DNA of 64,000 bases from Mycobacterium sp. AZCC_0083 (GCF_014202335.1 NZ_JACHGP010000008.1:364480-428479), one strand, 5' to 3'. Positions 25,798-35,545 are shown, counted from the stretch's first letter. A program made the numbers and translations. Notes: a model not told the origin generated them from the letters alone.

Positions 25798-27363
25798 TCA
25801 GCGAGAAGTGAAGTGGTCCAAGGCAAATCGCAACAACGATCGATCGCCCGCCGGTGACCCAACGGCGCACAGCCCCACGGGAGCACCCTCGGCATGCAAG
25901 AGTGGTGCCGAGATCGCCGGCCGCCCTGACAAACTCGCCAGGCACGTGAGGTGCAAGGTGGCGGTGCGGGCGCGCTCCGCCGATCCGGCCGAACGCAGCG
26001 GCGCGGGGCCGGAGGCGCTTGGCAGGAGAAGCGCCGTCGTGGGCGGCAGTGCGGAGTCGATCGCTTCCCGCGCGGCAGCGAGTACCGTCCTTGACGTCTC
26101 GGCGTCGTGCGCGGTGACCTTGGACGCGGTGGTGAAGCGACCGTCGACGTCCGCCCCGAGAGCGTCGGGATGGCGGGTCAGGAATTCGCCGTGAACCTGC
26201 CAGGCTTCGTATGCCTGCAGCGTGCGGAAGGCGTTGAACCACCCCTCGATCCGACCGCAGATCACATCGCGGTACTCCACTGCGATGTGACCGCGCAGGG
26301 CTTCGACGGCCGACCAGAACGATTGCGCAACTTCGGGTTCGGCGAAGCCGAGGAGCGTAGGGTCGACGATCAGCGTGTCGATGTCGTCGATCGGTTGGCT
26401 TGGCAGCAGGACGTCGGCGGCGCGGGTGAGGGTGTCGACGTCGCGGGCCAGGAGGCCGACGGTGTCGAAGGACGGCGCCAACGGCAGGACGCCGGTGCAG
26501 TCGATGACGCCGTGGGTGGGGCGAAGCCCATAGATACCCTGGTAAGAGGCTGGGACGCGGACCGAGCCTGCGGTGTCGGTGCCTAGCCCCAGATCCACCT
26601 CACCAAACGAGACGGCCACCGACGGACCGCTGGTCGAGCCTCCGGGGATCCGGTCGCGTGCGGCCGGGTTGGGTGGCGTGCCGTAGTGCGGATTGGTTCC
26701 GCCGAGGCTGTAGGCGAGTTCGTCGGTCTGTGCGAGGCCGATGACGGTCGCGCCCTGACCGATGAGGGCCGCGACTGCGTGAGCGTTGGCCGTCTCGATC
26801 GGCGCCTGCTCGAGATACTGGGGCACGCCTCCGCCGATCGACTCTCCGGCGATTGCGAACAGGTCCTTCACGGCGACCGACATCCCACTGAGCGTGCCCG
26901 CAGCCGTTGCGGCGACGAGTGGCGCGCCGACTTTCCGCCAGATCGTCGCGTCGCGTGGCGCGCCGGCACTCACGTGCGCGTAGGCGACCTTCCACCCGTC
27001 TTCGGTGTTCGTCCAGACCTGCGTCTGCAGGCCGAAGGCGCCATCCGGGCGGCAGGTCTCGGCGAGGACCAGCGAGGTGTCGTCCGACAGCTTGCGAACG
27101 TGAACGCCCACGATGGTTCGGGCCGGTGCCCCTGTGGTACGGGACGCCCGGAATCGCGCGATGGCATCGTGTCCTAGCAGCACCGCGACGTGGTCGGCAC
27201 GTATGGTCTGCTCGGAATTCAGGAACAAGTCATCGAGTGCCGCTACGTCATTGGACATCAGCGCTGACTCGTAACGCCAAAATGCCGCAACCAGAGCCGG
27301 ATTGGCGTCGTTCTCGGCAACGGCTTGGCAATCGATACTGCTGCTCATGCGCACAGAGTGCAT
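25798..27363 (-). CDS. Amidase with N-terminal AtzH/SnoaL-like domain (fusion)
   Basis: A 521-residue two-domain protein. Residues about 1-140 form a SnoaL/NTF2-like domain of the DUF3225/AtzH kind (ALVAAFWRYESALMSNDVAA). Residues about 150-520 are an amidase-signature enzyme with the Ser-cisSer-Lys triad: Lys in MSVAVKDLFAI, cis-Ser in IPGGSTSGPSV and nucleophile Ser in GTDTAGSVRVPASYQG. In cyanuric acid catabolism AtzE (amidase) and AtzH are separate proteins, so this is a natural fusion of related modules; identical chemistry is not implied. The ATG at 27363 is the furthest; one at 27348 is possible, and neither has a clear ribosome binding site. First gene of the catabolic operon. Confidence 0.87.
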   Translation of the reverse strand: MHSVRMSSSIDCQAVAENDANPALVAAFWRYESALMSNDVAALDDLFLNSEQTIRADHVAVLLGHDAIARFRASRTTGAPARTIVGVHVRKLSDDTSLVLAETCRPDGAFGLQTQVWTNTEDGWKVAYAHVSAGAPRDATIWRKVGAPLVAATAAGTLSGMSVAVKDLFAIAGESIGGGVPQYLEQAPIETANAHAVAALIGQGATVIGLAQTDELAYSLGGTNPHYGTPPNPAARDRIPGGSTSGPSVAVSFGEVDLGLGTDTAGSVRVPASYQGIYGLRPTHGVIDCTGVLPLAPSFDTVGLLARDVDTLTRAADVLLPSQPIDDIDTLIVDPTLLGFAEPEVAQSFWSAVEALRGHIAVEYRDVICGRIEGWFNAFRTLQAYEAWQVHGEFLTRHPDALGADVDGRFTTASKVTAHDAETSRTVLAAAREAIDSALPPTTALLLPSASGPAPLRSAGSAERARTATLHLTCLASLSGRPAISAPLLHAEGAPVGLCAVGSPAGDRSLLRFALDHFTSR

Positions 27364-27402
27364 GCAGAATGTTTCGCCCGCGTGAAAACGCAGATTATGC
27401 CT

Positions 27403-27990
27403 TCAGACGCGCGCGTAGGTATCGATGTCGGCGTCGAACTGCGATACCTGATCGGCGGTCAAGGTTGGTCGGGTCGCGTCGATGATGCGCAGGTAGTCCT
27501 GCGTACCAGCATGGGATCGCACGCCGCTGTCGACGGTGCGCTCGAAGCTGGCCTGTGCGACGGCGCGCGCGGCGTGGGTGATGTCGGCAGGCGTGTAGCC
27601 GCGGGTGGCTGCGATCAAGGCAGGCATGTCGATATCGCTGTCGGTGATGAGGCGACGCCACAGTGCATCACGCGCTTGCTCATCCGGCGGGCCGATGGGC
27701 ATCACGTAGTCGAATCGGCCGTGCCGCAGGAAGGCCGCATCGAGATCACCCACCGAGTTGGTCGCACAGATGAGCAGCCGCCCTGCGCGATCGCGGAACT
27801 GCACGAGGCACTTGAGCAGTTCGTTGACCACGGCGGTGGCCGCAGGGGAGTGCGGGCCGCGCCGGGATGCGACCTCCTCCACTTCGTCGATGAAGACGAC
27901 GACGTTGTCCAGCTCCGCGACGCCGGTGAACGCCTCGTTCAACCCTGCCGCGAGGCCGCCGTCTCCGACGGCCAGACGTGAGGGGTTGTC
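27403..27990 (-). pseudogene. C-terminal fragment of an AAA+ ATPase
   Basis: The second half of a FtsH/Cdc48-like AAA+ domain. Walker B is VVVFIDEVEEVASRRG, sensor 1 is LICATNSVGDL and the arginine-finger region is FLRHGRFDYVMPIGPPDEQA, followed by the C-terminal helical lid. Walker A and everything upstream are missing. Recognisable homology stops near 27985 (SRLAVGDGGLAAG) and transposon-like sequence begins. The fragment cannot bind ATP, so it is a gene remnant truncated by the TnpB-type element on its upstream side. Its stop is 39 bases before the amidase start, so the operon may once have included it or relied on its promoter. A CATAAT at 27399-27394 on the minus strand is a weak -10 candidate. 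Confidence 0.8.
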
Positions 27991-28597
27991 AGCTGTTGCG
28001 GTTTGTGTGGTCGGTAGTTGTCGGTGGTGTGTTGTAGGAACAGAAGTATGAATCTGGCGGGGTGGGCTGGGCGCATTGGTGTTGCGCGGGTGACCGCGTG
28101 TAGGTGGTTTCCGTGCGTTGGCGCGGCATTTCGGTGCCCGCCGCAAGGCATACAACTGGACTGTTGCGACGTTGAAAGCCGATATCGAGGCGTGGCATGC
28201 GACCGGGGTTGACACGAAGAAGCCATCACTTCAGGTGCTGCGCAAACGCTGGAACACGGTCAAGGACGGCGTGTGTGTCGATGTCGATACGGGTTCGCCA
28301 TGGTGGAGTGAGTATTCCAAAGAGGCTTATGCGGACGGGATCGCCGGCGCAGTGAACGGGTACTGGAACTGGCAGACCTCCAGGGCGGGCAACAAGGCCG
28401 GCAAACCTGTCGGTTTCCCACGGTTCAAGAAGAAGGGCCGCGACGCTGACCGTGTTTGTTTCACCACCGGGGCGATGCGCGTGGAGCCCGACCGCCAGCA
28501 TGTGACGCTGCCGGTGATCCCCGCGCACTCCACGCTTGCTGCGATCGCACAACGACTCGCCGAGCACGTCGACGATCACTACGGATCTTCGCCGTGA
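27990..28597 (+). mobile_element. Remnant of an IS605/IS607-type element with truncated tnpB
   Basis: The part from 28118 to 28597 encodes the N-terminal portion of a TnpB-type protein: RHFGARRKAYNWTVATLKAD, then VLRKRWNTVKD, a WWSEYSKEAYADGI segment and GFPRFKKKGRDADRVCFTTG, all typical. About 150 of the usual 400 or more residues remain. The RuvC-like catalytic domain and zinc finger are missing, and the frame ends at 28597. No proper start codon is left, since the matching frame is closed just upstream. No tnpA is present. The element interrupts the AAA ATPase on the left and abuts the SDR remnant on the right. It is immobile and probably non-functional. Confidence 0.8.
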
Positions 28598-28603
28598 CGC
28601 GAG

Positions 28604-29131
28604 TCAGGTCAGCGGTTCGCCGCCGTCGATCTTCAGTGTCATACCGGTGAGAAACGCGTTGGTCATCGCGAACAGCACTGCCTCGGCCACGCCGTTGGTG
28701 ATCGCCACGCCGAGATAGCCGACCTTGGCCTTGAATGCGTGCACACCGGAGAACAGCACGAACGAACCACCCGGATTGATTTGTGAGGCGAAGTGTTTCG
28801 CCAGCATCGTCGGCCCGATCACCTTGGTGTCGAACGACAGCTGCAGGCTGGCGCGGTCCAGATCGGCGAGCGTGCCGCGAGCCCTTGCCGAGGCAGTGGA
28901 CACGATGTGGTCGATGGGCCCGACGCGTTCGGCCAGTGCGGCAATCGACTCGTCATCGGTGATGTCGACGGTCTCGGCGGTGACGTCGGGTTCGTCGTAC
29001 GCCGCCGCGAGCGTGGCGCGGTCACGGCCCGCCACGATGACTCGCGCTCCCTCGGAGAGGGACAGCAGGGTCACGGCGCGGGCGATTCCGCTGCCGCGCC
29101 CAATCACCAAGGCGGTCTTATCTTGCGTTAT
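28604..29131 (-). pseudogene. Short-chain dehydrogenase with internal deletion and no normal start
   Basis: The N-terminal Rossmann half (ALVIGRGSGIARAVTL, the NAD(P)-binding glycine motif) and the last 20 residues (AFLTGMTLKIDGGEPLT) belong to the classical SDR family. About 65 residues between them are missing: ...GYLGVAITNGVAE is joined directly to AVLFAMTNAFLTG. Alignment by eye with the intact SDR at 42056-42772 shows the gap covers the segment after the active-site region, including the helix with VELAPIRVNAIAPG. The natural start is also doubtful: the frame continues upstream to TQDKTALVIG, preceded by ATA (29131-29129) where an ATG would be expected. A TTG at 29110 is the only conventional option. 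Most likely non-functional. Confidence 0.7.
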
Positions 29132-29168
29132 ACGGTTAGTGACGTGTCCGAGTCGAGCGGATCACGGA

Positions 29169-29201
29169 TAACCTGTCAACATCTATTTAGCAGTTAGATC
29201 G
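29169..29201. promoter_or_regulatory. Operator candidate upstream of the SDR remnant (left copy)
   Basis: Contains TAACCTGTCAA at 29169-29179 and GTTAGATCG at 29193-29201. The first is the exact reverse complement of TTGACAGGTTA at 29807-29817, and the second recurs at 29829-29837. GGTTAGTG (29132-29139) closer to the SDR start is also repeated in inverted form on the other side. Matching elements flank the CGNR regulator gene, which suggests binding sites for that regulator. Confidence 0.5.
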
Positions 29202-29251
29202 TGGCGAAATTCTGTCCGAAAGGATTGTGTGCGAGCCGTTTTGGCGGCCGC

Positions 29252-29788
29252 TCAATCGGTCGGGTCGGAGCTCGGCGTCGAGCGGCCGCGCTGATAGTGC
29301 CTGCGTGCCTTCATGCGGTTGCCGCAGCCTGCCATCGAGCACCAGCGCGCGGTGTTGGGCTTGCTGCGGTCGATCAGGAACAGCTGGCACTCGGTGTTCG
29401 CGCACGCGCGCAGCCGGCCCGGGCTGGTGATGCGCAGCGCGTCCCACGCCAGCACGGCGCGCACGGCGCCAGCCCCTGCACCGGTCGTCGTGACCCGCCA
29501 GTCGACACCTCGTGCGGTGGCGACGGGCTTGAGGGTGACCGCGTCGAGGTAGGTCCGCAGACCGGCAGGGCTGCGCTCTCCGCGTACGACTGCCTGCAAG
29601 AGCGACCGCGCGTCGAGGAGCGCCGTCAATTCCGCCCGGTTGGGCGTGATGCCGTGCGCGCGCATCCAGGTTTTCGCGGCCGTCGGATTCTCGAGGTTGT
29701 CGCGCGACTGGCCGTCGACAACCGGGGTGGTGTTCAGCAGGTCGAGCAGGAGTACCTCGTCGGCAGCATCCGCCGCAACCACGTCCAT
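29252..29788 (-). CDS. CGNR zinc-finger (ABATE domain) transcriptional regulator
   Basis: A 178-residue protein with an N-terminal ABATE-like helical domain (LLLDLLNTTPVVDGQSRDNL) and a C-terminal CGNR zinc finger: Cys in CANTECQLFLIDRSK, then RWCSMAGCGNRMKARRHY, giving four cysteines and the CGNR signature. Such proteins are one-component DNA-binding regulators. It is divergent from the alpha/beta hydrolase gene and reads toward the SDR remnant. Mirror-image sequence elements flank it on both sides and are likely its targets. The N-terminus directly at the ATG (29788) looks natural, with GGAGGT upstream on the minus strand. Confidence 0.88.
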   Translation of the reverse strand: MDVVAADAADEVLLLDLLNTTPVVDGQSRDNLENPTAAKTWMRAHGITPNRAELTALLDARSLLQAVVRGERSPAGLRTYLDAVTLKPVATARGVDWRVTTTGAGAGAVRAVLAWDALRITSPGRLRACANTECQLFLIDRSKPNTARWCSMAGCGNRMKARRHYQRGRSTPSSDPTD

Positions 29789-29806
29789 ATAACCTCCAAA
29801 TCGCTA

Positions 29807-29846
29807 TTGACAGGTTACATGACGAAGTGTTAGATCGACACTAACC
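29807..29846. promoter_or_regulatory. Operator candidate in the CGNR regulator/hydrolase divergent region (right copy)
   Basis: Holds TTGACAGGTTA (29807-29817), GTTAGATCG (29829-29837) and CACTAACC (29839-29846). Each has an exact counterpart on the far side of the regulator gene. TTGACA could also be a -35 hexamer for the plus-strand hydrolase gene starting at 29873; the spacing to a -10 is not obvious. Confidence 0.5.
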
Positions 29847-29872
29847 AGTTAACGACGACATAAGGGTTAGAC

Positions 29873-30745
29873 ATGACGCCTCAGATTCACCACCGGTTCG
29901 CCACCGTCGACGGACAGCGCTTGTTCTACCAGGAGGCCGGTCCCACCGACGCCCCCACGTTGGTGCTCCTGCACGGCTTTCCGACGAGCTCGTTCATGTT
30001 TCGCAACCTGATTCCGCAGCTGGCCGATGACTACCACGTGATTGCGCCGGACCATCTCGGCTTCGGCTTCTCCGACGCCCCCGCCACGGCCGACTTCGAC
30101 TACACCTTCGATGCTCTGGCAGACCTGACCGAGCACCTGCTCGCCCAACTCGGGGTGGACCGGTACGCCATCTACGTCCAGGACTACGGCGCACCCATCG
30201 GCTGGCGGCTGGCATCGCGGAACCCGCAAGCGATCACCGCGATCGTGACCCAGAGCGGCAACGGCTACGACGACGGTTTCATCGCCTCCTTCTGGAAGAC
30301 CGTGTGGGACTACCAGCGCGAACAAACCCCGGACACCGAAGCCGCCATTCGCACCGCCCTGGACATCGACTCGATCAAGTGGCAGTACGTCACTGGTGTC
30401 GCCGACGAGACCCTGCTCAGCCCCGACACCTGGACCCACGACGCCGCCCTGGTCAACCGCCCAGGAAACGACGAGGTCCAACTGCGCCTGTTCGTCGACT
30501 ACGCCACCAACGCACCTGCGTACCCCGCGTTGCACGACTACTTGCGCTCCAGCGGGGTGCCGGTACTTGCGGTGTGGGGCAAGGGCGATCCCATCTTCGG
30601 GCCCGACGGTGCCCGTGCCTTCGCGCGAGACGCAGTGGAGGCCGAGGTTCACCTTCTCGACGGCGGTCACTTCCTTCTGGAATCCGCGGGCGGTCAGGTC
30701 GCGGACCTGATCCGCGACTTCCTTAAGCGACGCATCTCGGCATGA
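29873..30745 (+). CDS. Alpha/beta hydrolase, epoxide hydrolase/haloalkane dehalogenase type
   Basis: A 290-residue alpha/beta hydrolase. The oxyanion motif is LLHGFPTSSFMF (about 33), and the nucleophile is Asp in YVQDYGAPIGWR (about 103), i.e. the D-x-G-A/G-P pattern of epoxide hydrolases and haloalkane dehalogenases rather than a Ser hydrolase. The catalytic His is in LLDGGHFLLES (about 266). It would hydrolyse epoxides or carbon-halogen bonds through an alkyl-enzyme ester. The start ATG at 29873 follows AAGGG. The gene is coupled by ATGA to the HAD dehalogenase gene, which supports a dehalogenation or detoxification theme, and it is probably controlled by the divergent CGNR regulator. Confidence 0.87.
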   Translation: MTPQIHHRFATVDGQRLFYQEAGPTDAPTLVLLHGFPTSSFMFRNLIPQLADDYHVIAPDHLGFGFSDAPATADFDYTFDALADLTEHLLAQLGVDRYAIYVQDYGAPIGWRLASRNPQAITAIVTQSGNGYDDGFIASFWKTVWDYQREQTPDTEAAIRTALDIDSIKWQYVTGVADETLLSPDTWTHDAALVNRPGNDEVQLRLFVDYATNAPAYPALHDYLRSSGVPVLAVWGKGDPIFGPDGARAFARDAVEAEVHLLDGGHFLLESAGGQVADLIRDFLKRRISA

Positions 30746-31411
30746 CGTCCACCGTGCTGGTGTTCGACGTCAACGAAACGCTGCTCGACATCACCGCTCT
30801 GGAGCCGGTGTTCGCGAAGATCTTCGGTGACCCGCGGGTGCGTCGGGGCGAGCGGAGCGACGGGGGGATGGTTTGGGAGTGGTTCGGACAGGCTGGTGAC
30901 CTACTCGATGACGCTCACCCTGTCCGACGTCTACACCGACTTCTTCACACTCGGTGAGGCAGTGCTGCGGATGCTTGGCGACATCCACGGGGTGGAGATC
31001 ACCGATGACGATCTGCACGCGGTGCGAGCCGGATTCGGCACCATGCCGGCCCACGAGGACGTCGCCAGCGGTCTTGGCCAACTCCGCGACAAGGGCTACC
31101 GGCTGGTCACGCTGACCAACTCGCCACCGAGCCCAGGGGGCGAGGCACCCCTTCAGCGCGCCGGACTCGACCACTTCTTCGATGTGGCAAAGCAATTGGG
31201 GGTGCAGCCGTCGGACTGCATGATGGTGGCTGCACACACCTGGGACACCATCGGTGCGCAGGCGGCCGGGTTCAGCGGGGCCCTGATCCGTCGTTCGGGC
31301 AATGCGCCGCTGCCCGCGCCAGGCACACTCCAACCAGCCGTCGTGGCCTCGGATCTGGTCGATCTCGCACGGCAACTCCACGATGCTTTGCCCCATCGCA
31401 CCCTCGGATAG
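30742..31411 (+). pseudogene. HAD-family haloacid dehalogenase type II, frameshifted
   Basis: The N-terminus (TSTVLVFDVNETLLDITAL) carries the HAD nucleophile Asp in FDVNETL and is in frame with the ATG that overlaps the preceding stop. After FGDPRV a 27-base G-rich segment is inserted in frame (RRGERSDGG). The true frame is then lost at 30890-30892, where CAGGCTGGTGACC has one base more than the expected CAG CTG GTG ACC. The rest of the enzyme, from LVTYSMTLTLSDVYTDFFTL through VTLTNSPPSP and MMVAAHTWDTIGAQ to 31411, lies in the next frame. Without the frameshift it would be a near full-length L-2-haloacid dehalogenase-like enzyme of about 220 residues. A single-base sequencing error cannot be excluded for the frameshift, but not for the insertion. 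Confidence 0.75.
30845..30868 (+). repeat. G-rich short repeat inside the HAD gene (copy 1)
   Basis: GGGGCGAGCGGAGCGACGGG, followed by three more G and an A. Nearly identical to 37432-37454 in rpsI (one internal substitution and one G fewer). Contains an imperfect palindrome around GCGAGCGGAGCGAC. It sits exactly where the HAD protein has extra residues relative to the expected family sequence, so it looks inserted. Confidence 0.7.
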
Positions 31412-31478
31412 GACTAGGGTCGGGGGTAACGCGCCGTGGCCAGCGGGAATCGGCCGCGGGCGAGGAGCGTGATCGCCG

Positions 31479-32792
31479 ATGGGTAACTCGAATACCTCGG
31501 GCGGCAAGGCCAGTGCCCTGCCGTCCGCATCGTCCGTGCGCGCGGTCCACGAACTATTCGTCGCCGGTGAGGTCGACGCGAGCTATCTGGACTCGTCGCC
31601 GCTTCGGCGGGTGGTCGCCGAAAGTTGGGAACGTAGCCTCGCGACGGGAGTCGATCCGAATCTTGGCGGCGTCAAGGGCACTTCCGCGCCGCTGACCCTG
31701 GAGCAGCTCCGCGCCACCCATCCGCTCGCCTCGGCCCTGCCCGTCATCCGCCGACTCCTGGTCGAGGACGCCTCCGACGCCGGTGTCGTGGTGGCCGTGA
31801 CCGCCGTCGACGGCACCCTGCTCTGGGTGGAAGGTGATCGGGCGGCGTGTCAGAAGGCCGAGGCGATGAACTTCGTGCCTGGCGCCGACTGGAGTGAGCG
31901 CAGCGCGGGCACCAACGCCCCGGGTACCGCCCTGGCGCTGGACCGCGAACTGCAGATCGTCGGCTCGGAACACTTCACCAGGATCGTGCAGCCGTGGAGT
32001 TGTACGGCGGTACCCGTGCACGACCCCGTCACCGGAGCCCTGCTCGGGGCCATCGATCTGACTGGTGGAGCCGAGGTCGCCACCCCGCAGACGCTTGCGT
32101 TGGTGCGGGCGACCGCGGTCGCCGTGGAGAACCACCTGGCTCTGCTGCGGCTGACCAACGCCAACACCAACGCCAACGCCAGGCAGCCCGGCATCGCCGC
32201 CGTTCGGTTGTCGGTGCTCGGCACCCCGCGGCCCCGCTGGGTGATCACCGACGGCGACGGCCAACTGCGGGCTGGCACGCTGACCGGACGCCACGCCGAC
32301 ATCCTCGTGCTGCTGAGCCGCCATCCCGAGGGACTGAGCGCCGATCACCTGGCGATGCTGCTCGACGACCACGACCTCGACGCGGTGACCATCCGCGTCG
32401 AGATGTCCCGACTGCGCCGGGTGATCGGCGCCGAGTACCTGGCGTCGCGGCCGTACCGACTGCTGGCCCCGATCGACAGCGACGTGGACGAAGTGTTCGA
32501 CGCGTTGCAGCGTGGCGACGTCGACTCGGCGATGAGCCGATACACGGGCGCACTGCTACCGCAGTCGGTGTCACCGGCGATCGCCCGGCTGCGCACCGAG
32601 CTGACCACCGGCCTGCGCGCCGCGGTGCTCTCGACCGGAAGCCTCGCGCTGCTGCGGCGTTGGCTCGAACTGCCCGAGGGTCGCGACGATCGCGACGGCT
32701 GGAAGGCGCTGCACGATCACGCTTCGGCCGACGCCGTCGCCCGCGCCCATGCCCACGGCCACCTGGCCGGACTAGACGCCGAATTCTCCTGA
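31479..32792 (+). CDS. GAF-domain transcriptional regulator of aldehyde/alcohol dehydrogenase genes
   Basis: A 437-residue regulator without the sigma-54 AAA domain of AcoR/DhaR. The N-terminal half (about residues 25-230) is the AcoR-type sensor with a GAF domain (VVVAVTAVDGTLLWVEGDRA; ERSAGTNAPGTALALDRELQ). After a low-complexity TNANTNANA linker (about 226-234), a winged-helix or transcriptional-regulator C-terminal domain follows (ADILVLLSRHPEGLSADHLA; IRVEMSRLRRVIGAEYLASR). The gene lies 93 bases before the aldehyde dehydrogenase gene on the same strand, the usual place of its activator in mycobacteria. It probably senses an aldehyde or alcohol-derived ligand. Confidence 0.83.
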   Translation: MGNSNTSGGKASALPSASSVRAVHELFVAGEVDASYLDSSPLRRVVAESWERSLATGVDPNLGGVKGTSAPLTLEQLRATHPLASALPVIRRLLVEDASDAGVVVAVTAVDGTLLWVEGDRAACQKAEAMNFVPGADWSERSAGTNAPGTALALDRELQIVGSEHFTRIVQPWSCTAVPVHDPVTGALLGAIDLTGGAEVATPQTLALVRATAVAVENHLALLRLTNANTNANARQPGIAAVRLSVLGTPRPRWVITDGDGQLRAGTLTGRHADILVLLSRHPEGLSADHLAMLLDDHDLDAVTIRVEMSRLRRVIGAEYLASRPYRLLAPIDSDVDEVFDALQRGDVDSAMSRYTGALLPQSVSPAIARLRTELTTGLRAAVLSTGSLALLRRWLELPEGRDDRDGWKALHDHASADAVARAHAHGHLAGLDAEFS

Positions 32793-32802
32793 AGTCGGCC
32801 GA

Positions 32803-32819
32803 TTGCAACCGCGCTGCAA
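32803..32819. promoter_or_regulatory. Small inverted repeat before the aldehyde dehydrogenase gene
   Basis: TTGCA at 32803-32807 and TGCAA at 32815-32819, separated by seven bases, in the 93-base gap between the GAF regulator and aldehyde dehydrogenase genes. It may be a regulator site. A TAGTTT at 32832 is a poor -10 match. This is a weak signal. Confidence 0.25.
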
Positions 32820-32885
32820 CCCCCTCCCGCCTAGTTTTAGTGACGACGGACACACCTTCGCCGTCTGAAGGCAGGAGAGAACGCC

Positions 32886-34409
<1,524 letters not shown>

Positions 34410-34474
34410 GCTAGGACTTCTGAACCACCAAATCCATTTGCCCTGAATTACTTTCAAGATTGGAACAACTTATA

Positions 34475-35545
34475 ATGACGCAGACCATCGACATACCCGC
34501 ACGCCCAGATGTCGCTACCGAAACCATGCGTGCCGCGGTGGTCTCCGAATTCGGCGCCCCCTTGCGGATCTCCGACGTCGATCTGCCCGCCCCCGGTTAC
34601 GGGGAGGCGCTGGTGAAGCTGGAGACCTCTGGCGTCTGCCACACCGATCTCCATGCCGCCCATGGCGACTGGCCGGTGAAGCCTCAGCCGCCGTTCATCC
34701 CGGGTCACGAGGGCTACGGCACAGTCGTGGCACTCGGCGAAGGGGTGAACGATCTCAAGGTCGGCGACAAGGTCGGCAACGCTTGGCTGTGGTCGGCTTG
34801 CGGCAGCTGCGAATACTGCCGCACCGGCTGGGAGACGTTGTGCGAGAGCCAGCAGAACGCCGGCTACAGCGTCAACGGCAGCTTCGGCACCTACATGCTC
34901 GTCAACTCCGCGTACGCCGCACGGATCCCGGACGGCGTCGACCCCCTGGAGATAGCGCCCATCCTGTGCGCGGGCGTCACCGTCTACAAGGGCCTCAAGG
35001 TGACTGACACCCGGCCCGGCCAGTGGGTGGCCATCTCAGGCATCGGCGGGCTCGGGCACATCGCCGTGCAGTACGCGCGGGCGATGGGTCTGCGGGTGGT
35101 CGCCGTCGACATCGACGACTCCAAGCTCGCGCTCGCGACCCAACTCGGCGCCGAAGTGGTCGTCAACGCATCCACTAGCGACGTCGTCGCCGAGGTGCAG
35201 AAGGCCACCGGCGGCGTGCACGGTGTGCTGGTCACCGCGGTGCATCCGCAGGCGTTCGGGCAGGCCATCGGCCTCACCCGACGTGGCGGCACCATCGTCT
35301 TCAACGGGCTGCCTCCCGGCGACTTCCCTGCGCCGATCTTCGACATCGTGCTCAAGGGTCTGACGATCCGAGGCTCGATCGTCGGCACCCGCCAGGACAT
35401 GGTCGAGGCGCTGGACTTCTATGCCCGCGGACTGATCCACCCGACCGTGACGAGCGCGGGCCTCGACGACGTCAACGACGTGTTCGCCAAGATGGAGCGG
35501 GGACAGATCGACGGCCGGATCGTCATCGACTATCGAACCAACTGA
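34475..35545 (+). CDS. Zinc-dependent alcohol dehydrogenase (AdhP type)
   Basis: A 356-residue medium-chain zinc alcohol dehydrogenase. The catalytic zinc ligands are Cys in SGVCHTDLHAAHGDW and His in PGHEGYGTVV, with a later Cys in PILCAGVTVYKGLK. The structural zinc is held by four Cys in SACGSCEYCRTGWETLC. The Rossmann motif is ISGIGGLGHIAVQYA. I chose the ATG at 34475; a TTG at 34460 and an ATG at 34526 (MRAAVVSEFG) are alternatives, and the ribosome binding site is weak in all cases. It lies 65 bases after the aldehyde dehydrogenase gene and probably shares its transcript, oxidising ethanol or other primary alcohols to the aldehyde. Confidence 0.92.
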   Translation: MTQTIDIPARPDVATETMRAAVVSEFGAPLRISDVDLPAPGYGEALVKLETSGVCHTDLHAAHGDWPVKPQPPFIPGHEGYGTVVALGEGVNDLKVGDKVGNAWLWSACGSCEYCRTGWETLCESQQNAGYSVNGSFGTYMLVNSAYAARIPDGVDPLEIAPILCAGVTVYKGLKVTDTRPGQWVAISGIGGLGHIAVQYARAMGLRVVAVDIDDSKLALATQLGAEVVVNASTSDVVAEVQKATGGVHGVLVTAVHPQAFGQAIGLTRRGGTIVFNGLPPGDFPAPIFDIVLKGLTIRGSIVGTRQDMVEALDFYARGLIHPTVTSAGLDDVNDVFAKMERGQIDGRIVIDYRTN

